41,572 nucleotides of DNA from Holophagaceae bacterium (GCA_027451045.1 DAIDKC010000041.1:1-41572), one strand, 5' to 3'; counted from the stretch's first letter, positions 7,375 through 15,769 are shown. Numbers and translations are program-made. The notes: a model not told the origin generated them from the letters alone.

Positions 7375-8370
7375 TCAGAAGTAGGGCATCACCAGTTTCA
7401 GGAAGCCGCCCGCCAGCAGGGCGCTCACGGGGATCGTCAGCACCCAGGCCACGACCATGTTCCCGGCCACGCCCCAGCGCACCGCCGAGACGTTGGTGCT
7501 GGCTCCCACCCCCATGATGGAGCCGGCGATGACGTGGGGGGTGCTCACGGGGATCCCGGCGCGGGCCGCGCCGAGGATGACCACGGCGGAGGAGGTCTCC
7601 GCCGCGAACCCGTGGATGGGCTTGAGGGTCACGATCTTCGTGCCCATGGTCTTGATGATCCGCCATCCCCCGGACATGGTGCCGAGGCCCATGGAGAGGG
7701 CGCAGATGAACTTCACCCAGATGGGAACCACGACATGTGCGCCGGCGCTGCCCAGCTTCCCGTAGGTGATGAGGGCCAAGGCGATGATGCCCATGGATTT
7801 CTGCGCGTCGTTGGTGCCGTGGGCGAAGGCCATGGCGCTCGCAGAGAGCAGCTGGAGCTTGCGGAAGGCCACGTTGACGCGGTGCACGATCATCCGCCGG
7901 AACAGCCAGAGCATGGCCAGGATGAGGATCATGGCGATGAAGAACCCGAGGATGGGGGAGATGATCAGGAAGGTGATGACCTCCTTGAGCTTCTCGGTAT
8001 GGAGCGCGGCCCGGCCCGCATGGGCCACCACGGCGCCGGCCAGGCCACCGACGAGGGCGTGGCTGGAGCTCGAGGGGATCCCGAACCACCAGGTGATGAG
8101 GTTCCAGGTGATGGCAGCCAGCAGCGCCGCGACGACCACGGCTGGGATCACCAGGCTGCTGTCGGCAATCCCCTTGGCGATGGTGGTGGCCACCTCCACG
8201 CCCATGAGCGCGCCGCCGAAGTTGAGGACTCCGGCCATCAGGACCGCCTTCCGGGCGGAGAGGACGCCCGTGGACACCACCGTGGCGATGGCGTTGGCGG
8301 TGTCGTGGAACCCGTTGATGTAGTCGAAGACCAGGGCGAGAAGAACGATGATGACCAGGGTGAGGATCAT
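7375..8370 (-). CDS. pit: Inorganic phosphate transporter, PiT family
   Basis: The product has 331 residues and is almost entirely hydrophobic, with about 10 membrane segments. Both halves of the inverted PiT repeat carry their signature: D16-Y-I-N-G-F-H-D-T-A-N-A-I-A (residues 16-29) and A-F-A-H-G-T-N-D-A-Q-K-S-M-G (181-194). The G-I-P-S-S-S-S-H-A-L block (97-106) and its second-half counterpart G-I-P-V-S-T-P-H-V are also present. PiT proteins are low-affinity cation/phosphate symporters of the inner membrane. It starts 7 bases after its DUF47 partner, the usual pairing. Its proximity to phoR and the pst operon, and the Pho-box-like element upstream of DUF47, suggest that here it is phosphate-regulated, unlike constitutive E. 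coli pitA. Confidence 0.95.
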   Translation of the reverse strand: MILTLVIIVLLALVFDYINGFHDTANAIATVVSTGVLSARKAVLMAGVLNFGGALMGVEVATTIAKGIADSSLVIPAVVVAALLAAITWNLITWWFGIPSSSSHALVGGLAGAVVAHAGRAALHTEKLKEVITFLIISPILGFFIAMILILAMLWLFRRMIVHRVNVAFRKLQLLSASAMAFAHGTNDAQKSMGIIALALITYGKLGSAGAHVVVPIWVKFICALSMGLGTMSGGWRIIKTMGTKIVTLKPIHGFAAETSSAVVILGAARAGIPVSTPHVIAGSIMGVGASTNVSAVRWGVAGNMVVAWVLTIPVSALLAGGFLKLVMPYF

Positions 8371-8377
8371 GGAATCC

Positions 8378-9025
8378 TCAGGCGTTCTTCATGACCGTGG
8401 ACCCGACCACCTTCGCCACGAGCTCGATCTTGTCCGTGGCTGCCTCCACCTGCTCCAGGATCTCCTTCCACTTGATGAGCTGGATGGGGTCCTTGGGATC
8501 CTCGAAGAGCTCGGCCAGGGCAGCGTGGTAGATGGAATCGGCCTTGTTCTCGAGGGTGTGGACCCGGCGGATCCTGTCCCGGATCTCCTTCCGGTTGGAC
8601 ATGCTCCGCAGGGAGCGCACGAGATGGAGCAGCTCTCCGGCGCCTTCCACCAGGAGGGAACTCATTTCCGTGATGGCGGGCTTCACCGCGGAGATCCGGT
8701 AGAGGATGAGGCGCTCACAGACCGCATGGAGGCAGTCCACCACATCGTCAATCGCGTGGGCGAGGTGGAGGATGTCCTCGCGCTCGATGGGCGTGACGAA
8801 GGTCTGGTTGAGGCGATCGACGATCTCGTGGGTGAGGTCGTCGCCGGCGTGCTCATGGTCCTTCATCTGGCGGCGCAGCTCGGCGAACCGGATGGGGTCG
8901 CCGGTGCGGACCTCGCGGTCGAAGAGCTGGGCGGCCTGGTAGGCGTTCCCGGTGGCGGATTCCAGCAGGTCGAAGAAGACCATCTCCCGCGGCTTCAGCC
9001 AGCGCATCAAGGCATTCATGGACAT
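8378..9025 (-). CDS. DUF47 family protein (PhoU-like Pit accessory protein)
   Basis: The product has 215 residues, soluble and helical. It resembles half of a PhoU bundle: the D-H-E-H-A-G-D-D-L-T-H-E-I-V block near residue 57, E-R-E-D-I-L-H-L-A-H-A-I-D-D-V-V-D near 82, and the second helical pair with R-V-H-T-L-E-N-K-A-D near 150. The E/DxxxD motifs are the probable metal-binding patches of the PhoU/DUF47 fold. DUF47 genes usually sit directly upstream of pit, as here, and are thought to modulate the transporter. GGAG is 6 bases before ATG 9025. The region upstream holds a TTTAC-N6-GTCAC element on the same strand, so the DUF47-pit pair is probably controlled by PhoB. Confidence 0.9.
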   Translation of the reverse strand: MSMNALMRWLKPREMVFFDLLESATGNAYQAAQLFDREVRTGDPIRFAELRRQMKDHEHAGDDLTHEIVDRLNQTFVTPIEREDILHLAHAIDDVVDCLHAVCERLILYRISAVKPAITEMSSLLVEGAGELLHLVRSLRSMSNRKEIRDRIRRVHTLENKADSIYHAALAELFEDPKDPIQLIKWKEILEQVEAATDKIELVAKVVGSTVMKNA

Positions 9026-9069
9026 GGAAGCTCCCGAGCCAACCTCCCAACTCTACTTGGTTCGGACGC

Positions 9070-9085
9070 GTGACCGGAGCGTAAA
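9070..9085 (-). promoter_or_regulatory. Putative Pho box upstream of DUF47-pit
   Basis: On the minus strand this reads TTTAC-GCTCCG-GTCAC, two half-sites with an 11-base period, the spacing of PhoB/PhoP direct repeats. The same TTTAC-N6-GTCAC pattern and orientation occurs before pstS at 15518-15533. A weak -10-like TAGAGT lies 14 bases downstream on the minus strand (9050-9055). The element also lies 52 bases before phoR on the other strand and could serve both genes. Confidence 0.5.
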
Positions 9086-9136
9086 TTGCCTGTTCGCCCC
9101 TGGCGCGAGGCCGCCGGGGGTGTATGGTCGAGCAGC

Positions 9137-10498
9137 ATGGACCAGGATCCCTCCGCACGGCGTGAAGCCGGATTGCCGGCCTTCATGGGCCGGGCCCTCC
9201 TGTCGCTCTCCGCCATGCTCTTCCTCGGCGTGGGGCTGGGCATGACCCTGCGCCACGGCCTCGACTCCCTGTGGACCCTGGGCCTGGTGGCGACCCTGGC
9301 CTGGCTCCTGGTGCTCATGGCCCGGTGGCAGGTCCGGATGGTGGCGGAACCCCTGGGGCAGCTCCTGAGCGAGGCGCGCCCCATGGCCATCGAGGACCTG
9401 CCCGGGGCCTGGACGGCCCTGGAGCAGGAGAACTCTGACCTGCGGGAGCGGGCGGCCCGGGAGGACCACCTGCTGAGGAGCATGATGACCCGCCTCGAGG
9501 AGGGGGTCCTCCTGTTCGGAGCATCCAGCGCCCTCGAGAGCTTCAACCCCGCCGCCCAGCGCCTGCTCGGCCTCGGCGCTCCCCTTGCGACGGGCATGTC
9601 CCCCCTGGAGGTGTTCCAGGATGCCGAGAGCCCCGTCGCCATCCAGCGCGCCTACCTCGGGGTCCCGGCCGAATGGCGCCTGGAACGGGCGTCCCGGGTG
9701 CTGAGGCTGCGCGCCATCCCCTTCGCGCCCTCGGGATCCACCACCGGCGTGCTGCTGACCCTGGACGACATTACCCGGCAGGAGGCGCTGGAGACCACCC
9801 GCCAGAAGTTCATCTCCAACGTGAGCCACGAGCTGAAGACCCCCGTGACGGTCATCCGTATTGCCGCCGAGAACCTCCTGGATGAGCGGCTTTCCGAGGC
9901 GGGACAGGCCAGCGCCCAGGCCCTCCTCCGCTCCGTGGACAGGCTGGCCCTCCTCCTCGGGGACGTCTCGGAGCTGAGCCGCATCGAGAGCGGGGCCCTC
10001 CGGCTCGTGCCCGAGCCGGTGGATCTCGCGGGCTTCCTGGCCTCCTTCAGGGAGGACTTCGAGGCCCGGTACGCGGCTTCCGGCATCCAGCTGGCCCTCC
10101 AGGGTGCCTTCCCCGAGGGGACCGGCGTGGTGGTGGATCCCCTGCGGCTCAGCCAGATCCTGGAAAACCTCGTGTCCAACGCGGTGAAATTCAGCCCGCC
10201 GGGCGGCACCGTGGGAGTGGCCGTCACCGTGGCCGGCCAGCGCATGCAATGGGCGGTGTCGGACGAGGGCCCCGGCATCCCCGCTGCGGAGCAGGGCCGA
10301 ATCTTCGAGCGGTTCTACAGGGCCGCAGGCGCGAAGGCCAAGCCGGGCACGGGCCTGGGCCTGGCCATCGTCAAGCACCTCTGCCGGCTGATGGGCGGCG
10401 AGGTGACGGTGGAAAGCCGTCCGGGCGAGGGGGCGTGCTTCAGGGTGACGCTGCCCCTCCTCCCGGTTCAGCCCTCGGAAGGCCCTCCCAGCCGGTAG
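9137..10498 (+). CDS. phoR: Phosphate regulon sensor histidine kinase PhoR
   Basis: The product has 453 residues from ATG 9137. Two membrane segments (about 16-36 and 45-63) are joined by a very short loop, so there is no periplasmic sensor domain, as in E. coli PhoR. A PAS-like region follows (about 110-205), then HisKA with H-box N-V-S-H-E-L-K-T-P (His231) and HATPase_c with N-box N-L-V-S-N-A-V-K-F-S, G1 D-E-G-P-G-I-P and G2 G-T-G-L-G-L-A-I. PhoR phosphorylates PhoB when phosphate is low and is held inactive by the Pst-PhoU complex. A longer frame starts at TTG 9086, but that overlaps the putative Pho box, so ATG 9137 is preferred. Its last 31 bases overlap the end of the convergent phoB. 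Confidence 0.92.
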   Translation: MDQDPSARREAGLPAFMGRALLSLSAMLFLGVGLGMTLRHGLDSLWTLGLVATLAWLLVLMARWQVRMVAEPLGQLLSEARPMAIEDLPGAWTALEQENSDLRERAAREDHLLRSMMTRLEEGVLLFGASSALESFNPAAQRLLGLGAPLATGMSPLEVFQDAESPVAIQRAYLGVPAEWRLERASRVLRLRAIPFAPSGSTTGVLLTLDDITRQEALETTRQKFISNVSHELKTPVTVIRIAAENLLDERLSEAGQASAQALLRSVDRLALLLGDVSELSRIESGALRLVPEPVDLAGFLASFREDFEARYAASGIQLALQGAFPEGTGVVVDPLRLSQILENLVSNAVKFSPPGGTVGVAVTVAGQRMQWAVSDEGPGIPAAEQGRIFERFYRAAGAKAKPGTGLGLAIVKHLCRLMGGEVTVESRPGEGACFRVTLPLLPVQPSEGPPSR

Positions 10499-11187
10499 CC
10501 TACGCCCACCAGGGTCTCGATGTGGGAAGCCGCGGATTCCCCGAGCTTGGCCCGGACCCTGTGGACATGGGCGTCAATGGTCCGGCTCTCGCCCAGGTAC
10601 TCGAGTCCCCAGACCTGCTGGAGGATCTTCTCGCGGGTCAGGACCCGGCGGGGGTTCCGGAGGAAGTAGACCAGCAGCTCGAACTCGCGCCGGGTCAGGT
10701 CCACCAGCTGGCCCTCCACCCGCACGGTGTGCATGTCCAGGTCCACCGTGATGGGCCCGTAGGCGAGCTGGGGCTGGGGCTCCGCGCCCGCCGATGCGCC
10801 CGGAGGGCCGGCCCGGCGGAGGATGGCCCTGAGGCGGGCAGACAGCTCGCGGGTCGAGAAAGGCTTGGAGATGTAGTCGTCGGCTCCCAGTTCGAGGCCG
10901 AGGACCCGGTCAATCTCCTCGCTGCGCGCTGTCACCAGGAGCACGGGCAGTCCCTTGTGGATGGGGTCCTGGCGGATGATCCGCAGCACGTCCAACCCAT
11001 CCATGTCAGGCAGGCTCAGGTCGAGCAGGGCCGCGTCGAAGCGAGTCCCCTTGCCTGCAGATGCGAGCGCCTGAATGGCCTCCTGTCCCGTGGCGACAGG
11101 GGTGATCCCGAACCCGTCGCGGCGGAGATGCTGCTCGAGGCCCAGGCGGATGTCGGCATCGTCTTCGAGGAGGAGGATCTGGGGCAT
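10468..11187 (-). CDS. phoB: Phosphate regulon response regulator PhoB
   Basis: The product has 239 residues, OmpR/PhoB class. The receiver domain has the acidic pair in L-E-D-D-A, the phospho-acceptor Asp56 in A-L-L-D-L-S-L-P, the V-T-A-R Thr and the I-S-K-P-F Lys. The C-terminal winged helix ends with R-T-I-D-A-H-V-H-R-V-R-A-K-L and V-G-V-G-Y-R-L, typical of PhoB. Phospho-PhoB binds Pho boxes and activates phosphate-starvation genes. ATG 11187 is chosen over ATG 11205 because GGAG lies 7 bases upstream and the protein then begins M-P-Q-I-L-L-L-E-D-D. It follows the phoU stop by 4 bases and is thus the last gene of the pst operon, an inverted arrangement relative to the usual phoB-phoR pair. 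Confidence 0.93.
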   Translation of the reverse strand: MPQILLLEDDADIRLGLEQHLRRDGFGITPVATGQEAIQALASAGKGTRFDAALLDLSLPDMDGLDVLRIIRQDPIHKGLPVLLVTARSEEIDRVLGLELGADDYISKPFSTRELSARLRAILRRAGPPGASAGAEPQPQLAYGPITVDLDMHTVRVEGQLVDLTRREFELLVYFLRNPRRVLTREKILQQVWGLEYLGESRTIDAHVHRVRAKLGESAASHIETLVGVGYRLGGPSEG

Positions 11188-11191
11188 GGGG

Positions 11192-11857
11192 CTACTCCAC
11201 GGCATTTCCCCTGAGGTACGGATGCTTGGCGCTCCGGCCCTCCAGGATGTAGAGCACCTCCTCGGCGATGTTGGTGGCCTGGTCCGCGATGCGCTCCCAG
11301 TTCTTGATGACCAGGATCAGGTGGCTGGCCCGCTCGATGCACAGGGGATCGGCCAGCATGAGGCGGAGCAGCTCGCGGTAGATCTGCCCGTAAAGCTCGT
11401 CCACTTCATCGTCGCTCTGGATCACGGCGTGGGCCAGGGGTGCGTCGTGCCCGACGAAGGCGTCCACCGCGCGGCGGATCATGCTCCGGGTCCGGGCCCC
11501 CAGCTGCTCGAGGGAGTCCCCCGCCAGGATCGGCGGATGCACGAAGGCGGTGCGCCGGGCGATGTTGCAGCAGTGGTCCCCCACGCGCTCAAGTTCGGGG
11601 ACGATCTTGAGGCTCGAGGCGATGAGGCGGAGGTCCCTGGCTGCGGGGGCATGGAGTGCGAGAAGGTCGATGCAGAGCTGGTCCAGCTTGAGTTCCCACT
11701 CGTCCAGCTGGCGGTCGAGCGCCTGCACCTGCTCGGCCTTGGCGGACGCGCGCTCCGCAAGGGCCTGGATGGTCAGCTCGATCATCTCCTCAGCGATGCC
11801 GGCCATGGCCATGATGCCGTCGCGGAGGTTCTTGAGTTCGGTGTCGAAGGATCGCAT
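11192..11857 (-). CDS. phoU: Phosphate signalling complex protein PhoU
   Basis: The product has 221 residues and is an all-helical protein of two repeated three-helix bundles. Each repeat carries its metal-binding signature: E-R-V-G-D-H-C-C-N-I-A near residue 90 and E-R-I-A-D-Q-A-T-N-I-A-E-E-V near 190. PhoU links the PstSCAB transporter to PhoR and is required to keep the Pho response off when phosphate is ample. Length matches the family (about 215-240). The start ATG overlaps the pstB stop as TGATG, so translation is coupled. phoB starts 4 bases after its stop. Confidence 0.95.
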   Translation of the reverse strand: MRSFDTELKNLRDGIMAMAGIAEEMIELTIQALAERASAKAEQVQALDRQLDEWELKLDQLCIDLLALHAPAARDLRLIASSLKIVPELERVGDHCCNIARRTAFVHPPILAGDSLEQLGARTRSMIRRAVDAFVGHDAPLAHAVIQSDDEVDELYGQIYRELLRLMLADPLCIERASHLILVIKNWERIADQATNIAEEVLYILEGRSAKHPYLRGNAVE

Positions 11858-12639
11858 CAGCCGAACCTCCCCGTGATGTAGTCCTCGGTCATGCGTTCCC
11901 TCGGTGTGGTGAAGATCCGTTCGGTGAGGTCCATTTCGACCATTTTCCCGAGCCAGAAGAAGGCAGTGTAGTCGCTCACGCGGGCGGCCTGCTGCATGTT
12001 GTGGGTGACGATCACGATGGTGAGGCTGTCCTTGAGCTCGAAGATGAGCTCCTCGATCTTGGAAGTGGCGATGGGGTCGAGGGCCGAGCAGGGCTCATCC
12101 ATGAGCAGGACTTCGGGGTGCACGGCCAGGGCGCGGGCGATGCAGAGGCGCTGCTGCTGGCCGCCGCTCATGCCGGTGGCGCTGTCCTTCAGGCGGTCCT
12201 TGACCTCGTCCCAGAGGGCCGCCTTGCGGAGGGCGTCCTCCACCAGATCATCCAGGGTGGCGCGGTCCCTGACGCCGAAGAGACGCGGGCCGAAGGCCAC
12301 GTTCTCGTAGATGGATCGCGGGAAGGGGTTCGGCTTCTGGAAGACCATCCCCACGCGCCGGCGCAGGTCCACCTGGTCAATGCCGCCGCGGTTGATGTCC
12401 ACGCCGTCCATCAGCATGTCCCCGGTGACGCGGACCTGGCTCGAGACTTCGTGGATGCGGTTGAAGCATTTGAGGAACGTGCTCTTGCCGCACCCGCTGG
12501 GGCCGATGATGGCCGTGGCCCGTTCCGCGTGGATGTCCATGGAGAGGTCGTGCAGGATCTTCTTCTCGCCGTACCAGAAGTTCATCCCGCGCACGGCGAG
12601 CTTCACGGGCTTGGTCTCTGGGATCTGGGGGTTGAGCAT
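11857..12639 (-). CDS. pstB: Phosphate ABC transporter ATP-binding protein PstB
   Basis: The product has 260 residues, the standard PstB length. Walker [10 protein letters not shown] is at 46-54, the ABC signature M-S-G-G-Q-Q-Q-R-L near 155, and Walker [13 protein letters not shown] near 178; the PstB-specific [12 protein letters not shown] block is near 99. It is the cytoplasmic ATPase that powers high-affinity phosphate import through PstA/PstC and passes the transport state to PhoU/PhoR. Both junctions, with pstA and with phoU, are TGATG overlaps, so the operon is tightly coupled. Nothing is truncated. Confidence 0.97.
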   Translation of the reverse strand: MLNPQIPETKPVKLAVRGMNFWYGEKKILHDLSMDIHAERATAIIGPSGCGKSTFLKCFNRIHEVSSQVRVTGDMLMDGVDINRGGIDQVDLRRRVGMVFQKPNPFPRSIYENVAFGPRLFGVRDRATLDDLVEDALRKAALWDEVKDRLKDSATGMSGGQQQRLCIARALAVHPEVLLMDEPCSALDPIATSKIEELIFELKDSLTIVIVTHNMQQAARVSDYTAFFWLGKMVEMDLTERIFTTPRERMTEDYITGRFG

Positions 12640-13514
12640 CAGCGGGTCCGGCGTCGGATGGCCCGGTCCAGCAGGCGGACCAGGAGGTTGAGCACGAGAA
12701 GCACCAGGATCATCACGGCGGCGGTGCCGGCCGCGATCTGGGAGGCGTCGGGGAGGGTCCCGTCGGATGTGACATACCAGAGGTGGACCGACAGGGTCTC
12801 CCCGGGGACGGACAGCCTGAAGTCGGGGAACTTGTCGCTCGTGTTGGTGCCGGCGGTGAAGACCAGGATCGCGCTCTCTCCGAAAGCCCGGCCGGCGGTG
12901 AGCACGACCCCGGTGAGGATCCCGGTGGCGGCGTAGGGGAGGGCCACCTTGAGGATGGTCTGGAGCTTGGTCGCCCCGAGGCCGTAGCTCGCCTCGATCA
13001 GCTCCCGGGGAACCGCCCGGAGGCTCTCCTCCGTGACCCGGGTGATGACAGGCACGTTCAGGAGGGCGAGGGTGAAGGCCCCCGACCGGATGGAGAAACT
13101 CCAGCCCATCATCTGGACGAAGAGGATCATGCCGAAGAGCGCCAGGACGATGGAGGGGGTGGCCGCAAGGGTCTCCACGCAGAGCCGGAAGAACCTCAGG
13201 GCCCGCCCCTGGCCCGCGTATTCGGCCATGTAGATGCCCGCGCCCACCCCTATGGGAAGCGCCAGGATCAGCGAGATGGCCACCAGGTAGAGGGAGTTGA
13301 GGAGTTCCGGGGCGATGCCGCCGCCGGCGTCCAGCGTCTTGGGCATGCTGGTGAGGAAGTGGAGGTTGAGCTCCGGCCAGCCCTGCTTCAGGATGGCGCC
13401 CACGAACACCAGGAGGACGCCCACGAAGGTCAGGGCGACCAGCCAGAGCACGGCGTGCATGGTGCGGTCCGCCAGTTTCGCCCGGGTTCGGACCTTGAAG
13501 TCGGGAGTGTCCAT
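12639..13514 (-). CDS. pstA: Phosphate ABC transporter permease PstA
   Basis: The product has 291 residues. It has about six membrane segments, the first at roughly 20-42, and the permease EAA-type loop that contacts PstB ([15 protein letters not shown] near residue 190). With PstC it forms the phosphate channel of the inner membrane. The longest frame extends to 13736, inside pstC. ATG 13514 is chosen because it overlaps the pstC stop as TGATG and opens a normal PstA N-terminus ([14 protein letters not shown]). The segment [19 protein letters not shown] is typical of PstA. Confidence 0.95.
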   Translation of the reverse strand: MDTPDFKVRTRAKLADRTMHAVLWLVALTFVGVLLVFVGAILKQGWPELNLHFLTSMPKTLDAGGGIAPELLNSLYLVAISLILALPIGVGAGIYMAEYAGQGRALRFFRLCVETLAATPSIVLALFGMILFVQMMGWSFSIRSGAFTLALLNVPVITRVTEESLRAVPRELIEASYGLGATKLQTILKVALPYAATGILTGVVLTAGRAFGESAILVFTAGTNTSDKFPDFRLSVPGETLSVHLWYVTSDGTLPDASQIAAGTAAVMILVLLVLNLLVRLLDRAIRRRTR

Positions 13515-14542
13515 CACGCGTGCTCCTGCCGCCCGAGGCGGCGCGTCGCCAGGATCAGCAGCATGGTGATCAGGTAGAGGAGGAGGCCCATGGCGAAGAG
13601 CACGTTGTTCCAGGTGCTGCCCGCGGCGGTGTTCGGGAGTTCCTGGACCAGTTCGGTGGTGAGGGTGGCCGCGGGCGTGAAGAGGAACCGCAGCACCGGC
13701 GTCTGGTCCGTCGCCTGGCGCATGAGGAGGATCCACTGGGGGTTGTTCCCGATCACCATCTGGACGGCCATGGCCTCCCCGATGGCGCGGCCGAGGCCCA
13801 GCACGCAGGCGGTCAGGAGGCGGGGGCGGGCCGCGGGGATGAGGACGCGCCAGATGGACTGCCAGCGCGTGGATCCCAGGGCCTGGGAGCCTTCGTCCAG
13901 GCTCGCGGGGAGGGACTCGAAGGCGTCCGTCGCGAGGCTCACGATGGTGGGGACGATCATCACCGCCAGGATGGCCGCGGAGACGCCGAATCCTGCGGCG
14001 GGGGCGTCCGCGAGCCAGGCATGGCCGACCAGGGGGAGGATGACGGTGAGCCCGAAGATGCCGTACACCACCGAGGGGATGCCCACCAGCAGGTCCATGA
14101 CCTGGCGCATGAGGGTGCGCATCCAGGGCGGGGCGACCTTGGCGATGAAGACCCCTGCGAGCACCCCGGTCGGGGCCGCGATGAGCAGGGCCAGGCCGGT
14201 GACGGCGAAGGTCCCCGCCACGAAGGGCAGGATGCCGAAGTGGCCGTCTCCCGGGTCCCAGTTCGTGGAGAGGAAGACCTGGCGGAAGGTGGCCACCTTG
14301 TCCGTGTTCCCGGCCATGGGGATGAAGGCGGCGGCGCCCCGGATGGCCAGGAAGTAGAGGATCCCGCCGATGAGGCCGACCACCAGCAGGGTGCAGGCGA
14401 GGAGGACGAAGCGCGTTCCCCGGTCCGCGAGGCGGTTCAGGCGGCTGTGACGGAACAGGGGGGCCGTCCGGAGCCGGGCCGGTCCCGCCTGGGCCGGAGG
14501 GCCGGGGGCATCCAGGGTGGTAGCGGGGAGGAGGTCATCCAT
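13514..14542 (-). CDS. pstC: Phosphate ABC transporter permease PstC
   Basis: The product has 342 residues. A polar N-terminal tail of about 45 residues is followed by about six membrane segments, the first at roughly 46-70. Visible family blocks include [12 protein letters not shown] near 153, the ABC-contacting [11 protein letters not shown] loop near 217 and [10 protein letters not shown] near 257. It pairs with PstA in the phosphate channel. GAGG lies 9 bases before ATG 14542. A strong hairpin at 14564-14589 separates it from pstS and probably lowers permease expression relative to the binding protein. Confidence 0.95.
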   Translation of the reverse strand: MDDLLPATTLDAPGPPAQAGPARLRTAPLFRHSRLNRLADRGTRFVLLACTLLVVGLIGGILYFLAIRGAAAFIPMAGNTDKVATFRQVFLSTNWDPGDGHFGILPFVAGTFAVTGLALLIAAPTGVLAGVFIAKVAPPWMRTLMRQVMDLLVGIPSVVYGIFGLTVILPLVGHAWLADAPAAGFGVSAAILAVMIVPTIVSLATDAFESLPASLDEGSQALGSTRWQSIWRVLIPAARPRLLTACVLGLGRAIGEAMAVQMVIGNNPQWILLMRQATDQTPVLRFLFTPAATLTTELVQELPNTAAGSTWNNVLFAMGLLLYLITMLLILATRRLGRQEHA

Positions 14543-14563
14543 GGCAGGTACCTCGACATGCGA

Positions 14564-14589
14564 CCACCCGGCGGGGGGCCGCCGGGTGG
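14564..14589 (-). other. Intercistronic hairpin between pstS and pstC
   Basis: CCACCCGGCGG (14564-14574) and CCGCCGGGTGG (14579-14589) form a perfect 11-bp stem with a GGGG/CCCC loop. There is no T-run on either side. It begins 25 bases after the pstS stop in the direction of transcription. The position fits a 3'-end stabiliser or partial terminator that keeps pstS mRNA more abundant than pstCAB, a pattern known from binding-protein operons. Confidence 0.7.
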
Positions 14590-14614
14590 ATCGGAGCGAT
14601 GGGCCGGGCGGGTT

Positions 14615-15457
14615 TCAGAGCCGGGCCTTGAGGTGCTCGACGTAGGAGACGGGCATGTAGCCGGCCTTCAGGACCACGGTGCTCTGGAACTGGGGGCTCA
14701 GCATGTAGTTCAGGAAGTCGTTGGCCACCCGGAGTGCGGCGGGGTTGGTCTTGCCGGGGTTGGTGTAGGCGTGGCCGAAGCTGATGAGGGTGTACTTCCC
14801 GGAACCCACGCCCTGCTTGTCGCACACGGCGCCGTTGTAGGCGATGCCGCGGATGCGGCCCTTGTAGAGATCCAGGAACTCCAGCTCGATGAAGGAGATG
14901 GCGCCGGGCGTGGAGGCCACCATCTTGGCCACGGTGCCCGAGGCATCCTGGATGAGCTGATTGTCGCTGAAGGGCTTGTCGTGGGCGACGGTGTGCTGGA
15001 GGACGGCGCGGGTGCCCGAGGAGGTCGGGCGGTTGATCCGGATGATCCGGAGGTTGGCGCCGCCGACCTGGTTCCAGTTGTTGATCTTCCCGGTCCAGAT
15101 GTCCTCGGCCTGCTGGGGGGTCAGGCTGCTCACGCCGACGCGGGGATTGGCGATGAGGGTGAAGGGCTCGATGACCAGGTTGTGGTTCACGATGCCGGTC
15201 CTGTCCTGGGCGGGCGTCGCGAAGACATCGGAGATCCCGATGGTGCAGCCGCCGCTCACCACCTGGTTGAGGCCGGTCATGGACCCGCCGCCGCTGACGG
15301 CGATCTGGACGCCGGGGTGGGACTTCATGTAGTTCTCCGCGGCCTGCTTGACCAGGGGCCCGAGGGCGGTGGAGCCCATCACGGTCACGGTCTGGGCGGA
15401 TGCTGGGACCAGCGCCAGGGCGGCAAGGGCCGCGAGCGCCAAGGTTCGGATCTTCAT
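14615..15457 (-). CDS. pstS: Phosphate ABC transporter substrate-binding protein PstS
   Basis: The product has 280 residues. The N-terminus M-K-I-R followed by an Ala/Leu-rich core and A-S-A gives a Sec signal peptide, with cleavage expected after Ala21. The mature protein shows the phosphate-binding fold: V-M-G-S-T-A-L near 26, S-G-G-G-S-M-T-G near 54, I-W-T-G-K-I-N-N-W near 120 and R-P-T-S-S-G-T-R near 143. It captures phosphate in the periplasm and delivers it to PstCA. ATG 15457 has a GAGGAGG site just upstream. The longer frame to 15568 would run across the Pho-box-like element and is rejected. It is the first gene of pstSCAB-phoU-phoB. Confidence 0.95.
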   Translation of the reverse strand: MKIRTLALAALAALALVPASAQTVTVMGSTALGPLVKQAAENYMKSHPGVQIAVSGGGSMTGLNQVVSGGCTIGISDVFATPAQDRTGIVNHNLVIEPFTLIANPRVGVSSLTPQQAEDIWTGKINNWNQVGGANLRIIRINRPTSSGTRAVLQHTVAHDKPFSDNQLIQDASGTVAKMVASTPGAISFIELEFLDLYKGRIRGIAYNGAVCDKQGVGSGKYTLISFGHAYTNPGKTNPAALRVANDFLNYMLSPQFQSTVVLKAGYMPVSYVEHLKARL

Positions 15458-15501
15458 GGGTTCCTCCTCGATGCCATCCAGCCTGGAGGCCCGGCGTGAA
15501 C

Positions 15502-15516
15502 CCCGAAGCCTTCGGG
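15502..15516. other. Palindrome beside the pstS Pho box
   Basis: CCCGAAG and CTTCGGG flank a single central base, forming a perfect 7-bp inverted repeat that starts one base downstream of the Pho-box half-site in the pstS direction. It may be a regulator site or a 5'-UTR hairpin. The spacing leaves no recognisable -10 at the usual distance from the Pho box. Confidence 0.35.
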
Positions 15517-15517
15517 T

Positions 15518-15533
15518 GTGACATCCCTGTAAA
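15518..15533 (-). promoter_or_regulatory. Putative Pho box upstream of pstS
   Basis: The minus strand reads TTTACA-GGGAT-GTCACA. The two six-base units have an 11-base period. The first fits the TT(A/T)ACA unit of Bacillus PhoP boxes and the second contains the TGTCAC half of the E. coli Pho box. The same pattern precedes the DUF47-pit genes at 9070-9085. The site lies 61 bases before the pstS start. Confidence 0.55.
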
Positions 15534-15769
15534 CTCGGCGTCGGTCGTGCTTGCACCCCGGGGAACAAGTTGTTTTAATGTGTGGAGATCCTGCGGGTTG
15601 ATCGAGGCTGCGACCTCCTGGCCCCGGGGATCGGTCCCCGTTCACTCGGGGCGGCCGAAGCCAGGGCAGGGCCCCTTCGGCACCCCGACCTCCCATCCCC
15701 CATCCCATGCATCGAGCCGCCGGATCCGCGCCGGTCCCCGCGCGCCGTCCGGCCCCCAGAGGAGCCTCC
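15534..15769. other. Divergent intergenic region between pstS and rne
   Basis: The whole gap between pstS and rne is 15458-15769 (312 bases). Its pstS side holds the Pho-box element and palindrome listed separately. The remainder carries a short inverted repeat AACAA-G-TTGTT (15564-15574) and the probable rne promoter. From about 15590 to 15760 I see no gene, RNA or repeat; this is likely the rne 5' leader, which in other bacteria is a site of RNase E autoregulation. Confidence 0.4.
15551..15579 (+). promoter_or_regulatory. Possible sigma-70-type promoter for rne
   Basis: TTGCAC (15551-15556) and TTTAAT (15574-15579, five of six matches to TATAAT) are separated by 17 bases in the only AT-rich patch of this gap. 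The -35 is weak. The start of transcription would leave a leader of about 180 bases before the TTG start of rne. Confidence 0.35.

Noticed and set aside
13520-15499. A 659-codon plus-strand frame, very rich in Gly, Asp, Glu and His.
   Set aside because: It is the complement of pstC and pstS in a third-position GC frame; no domain is visible.
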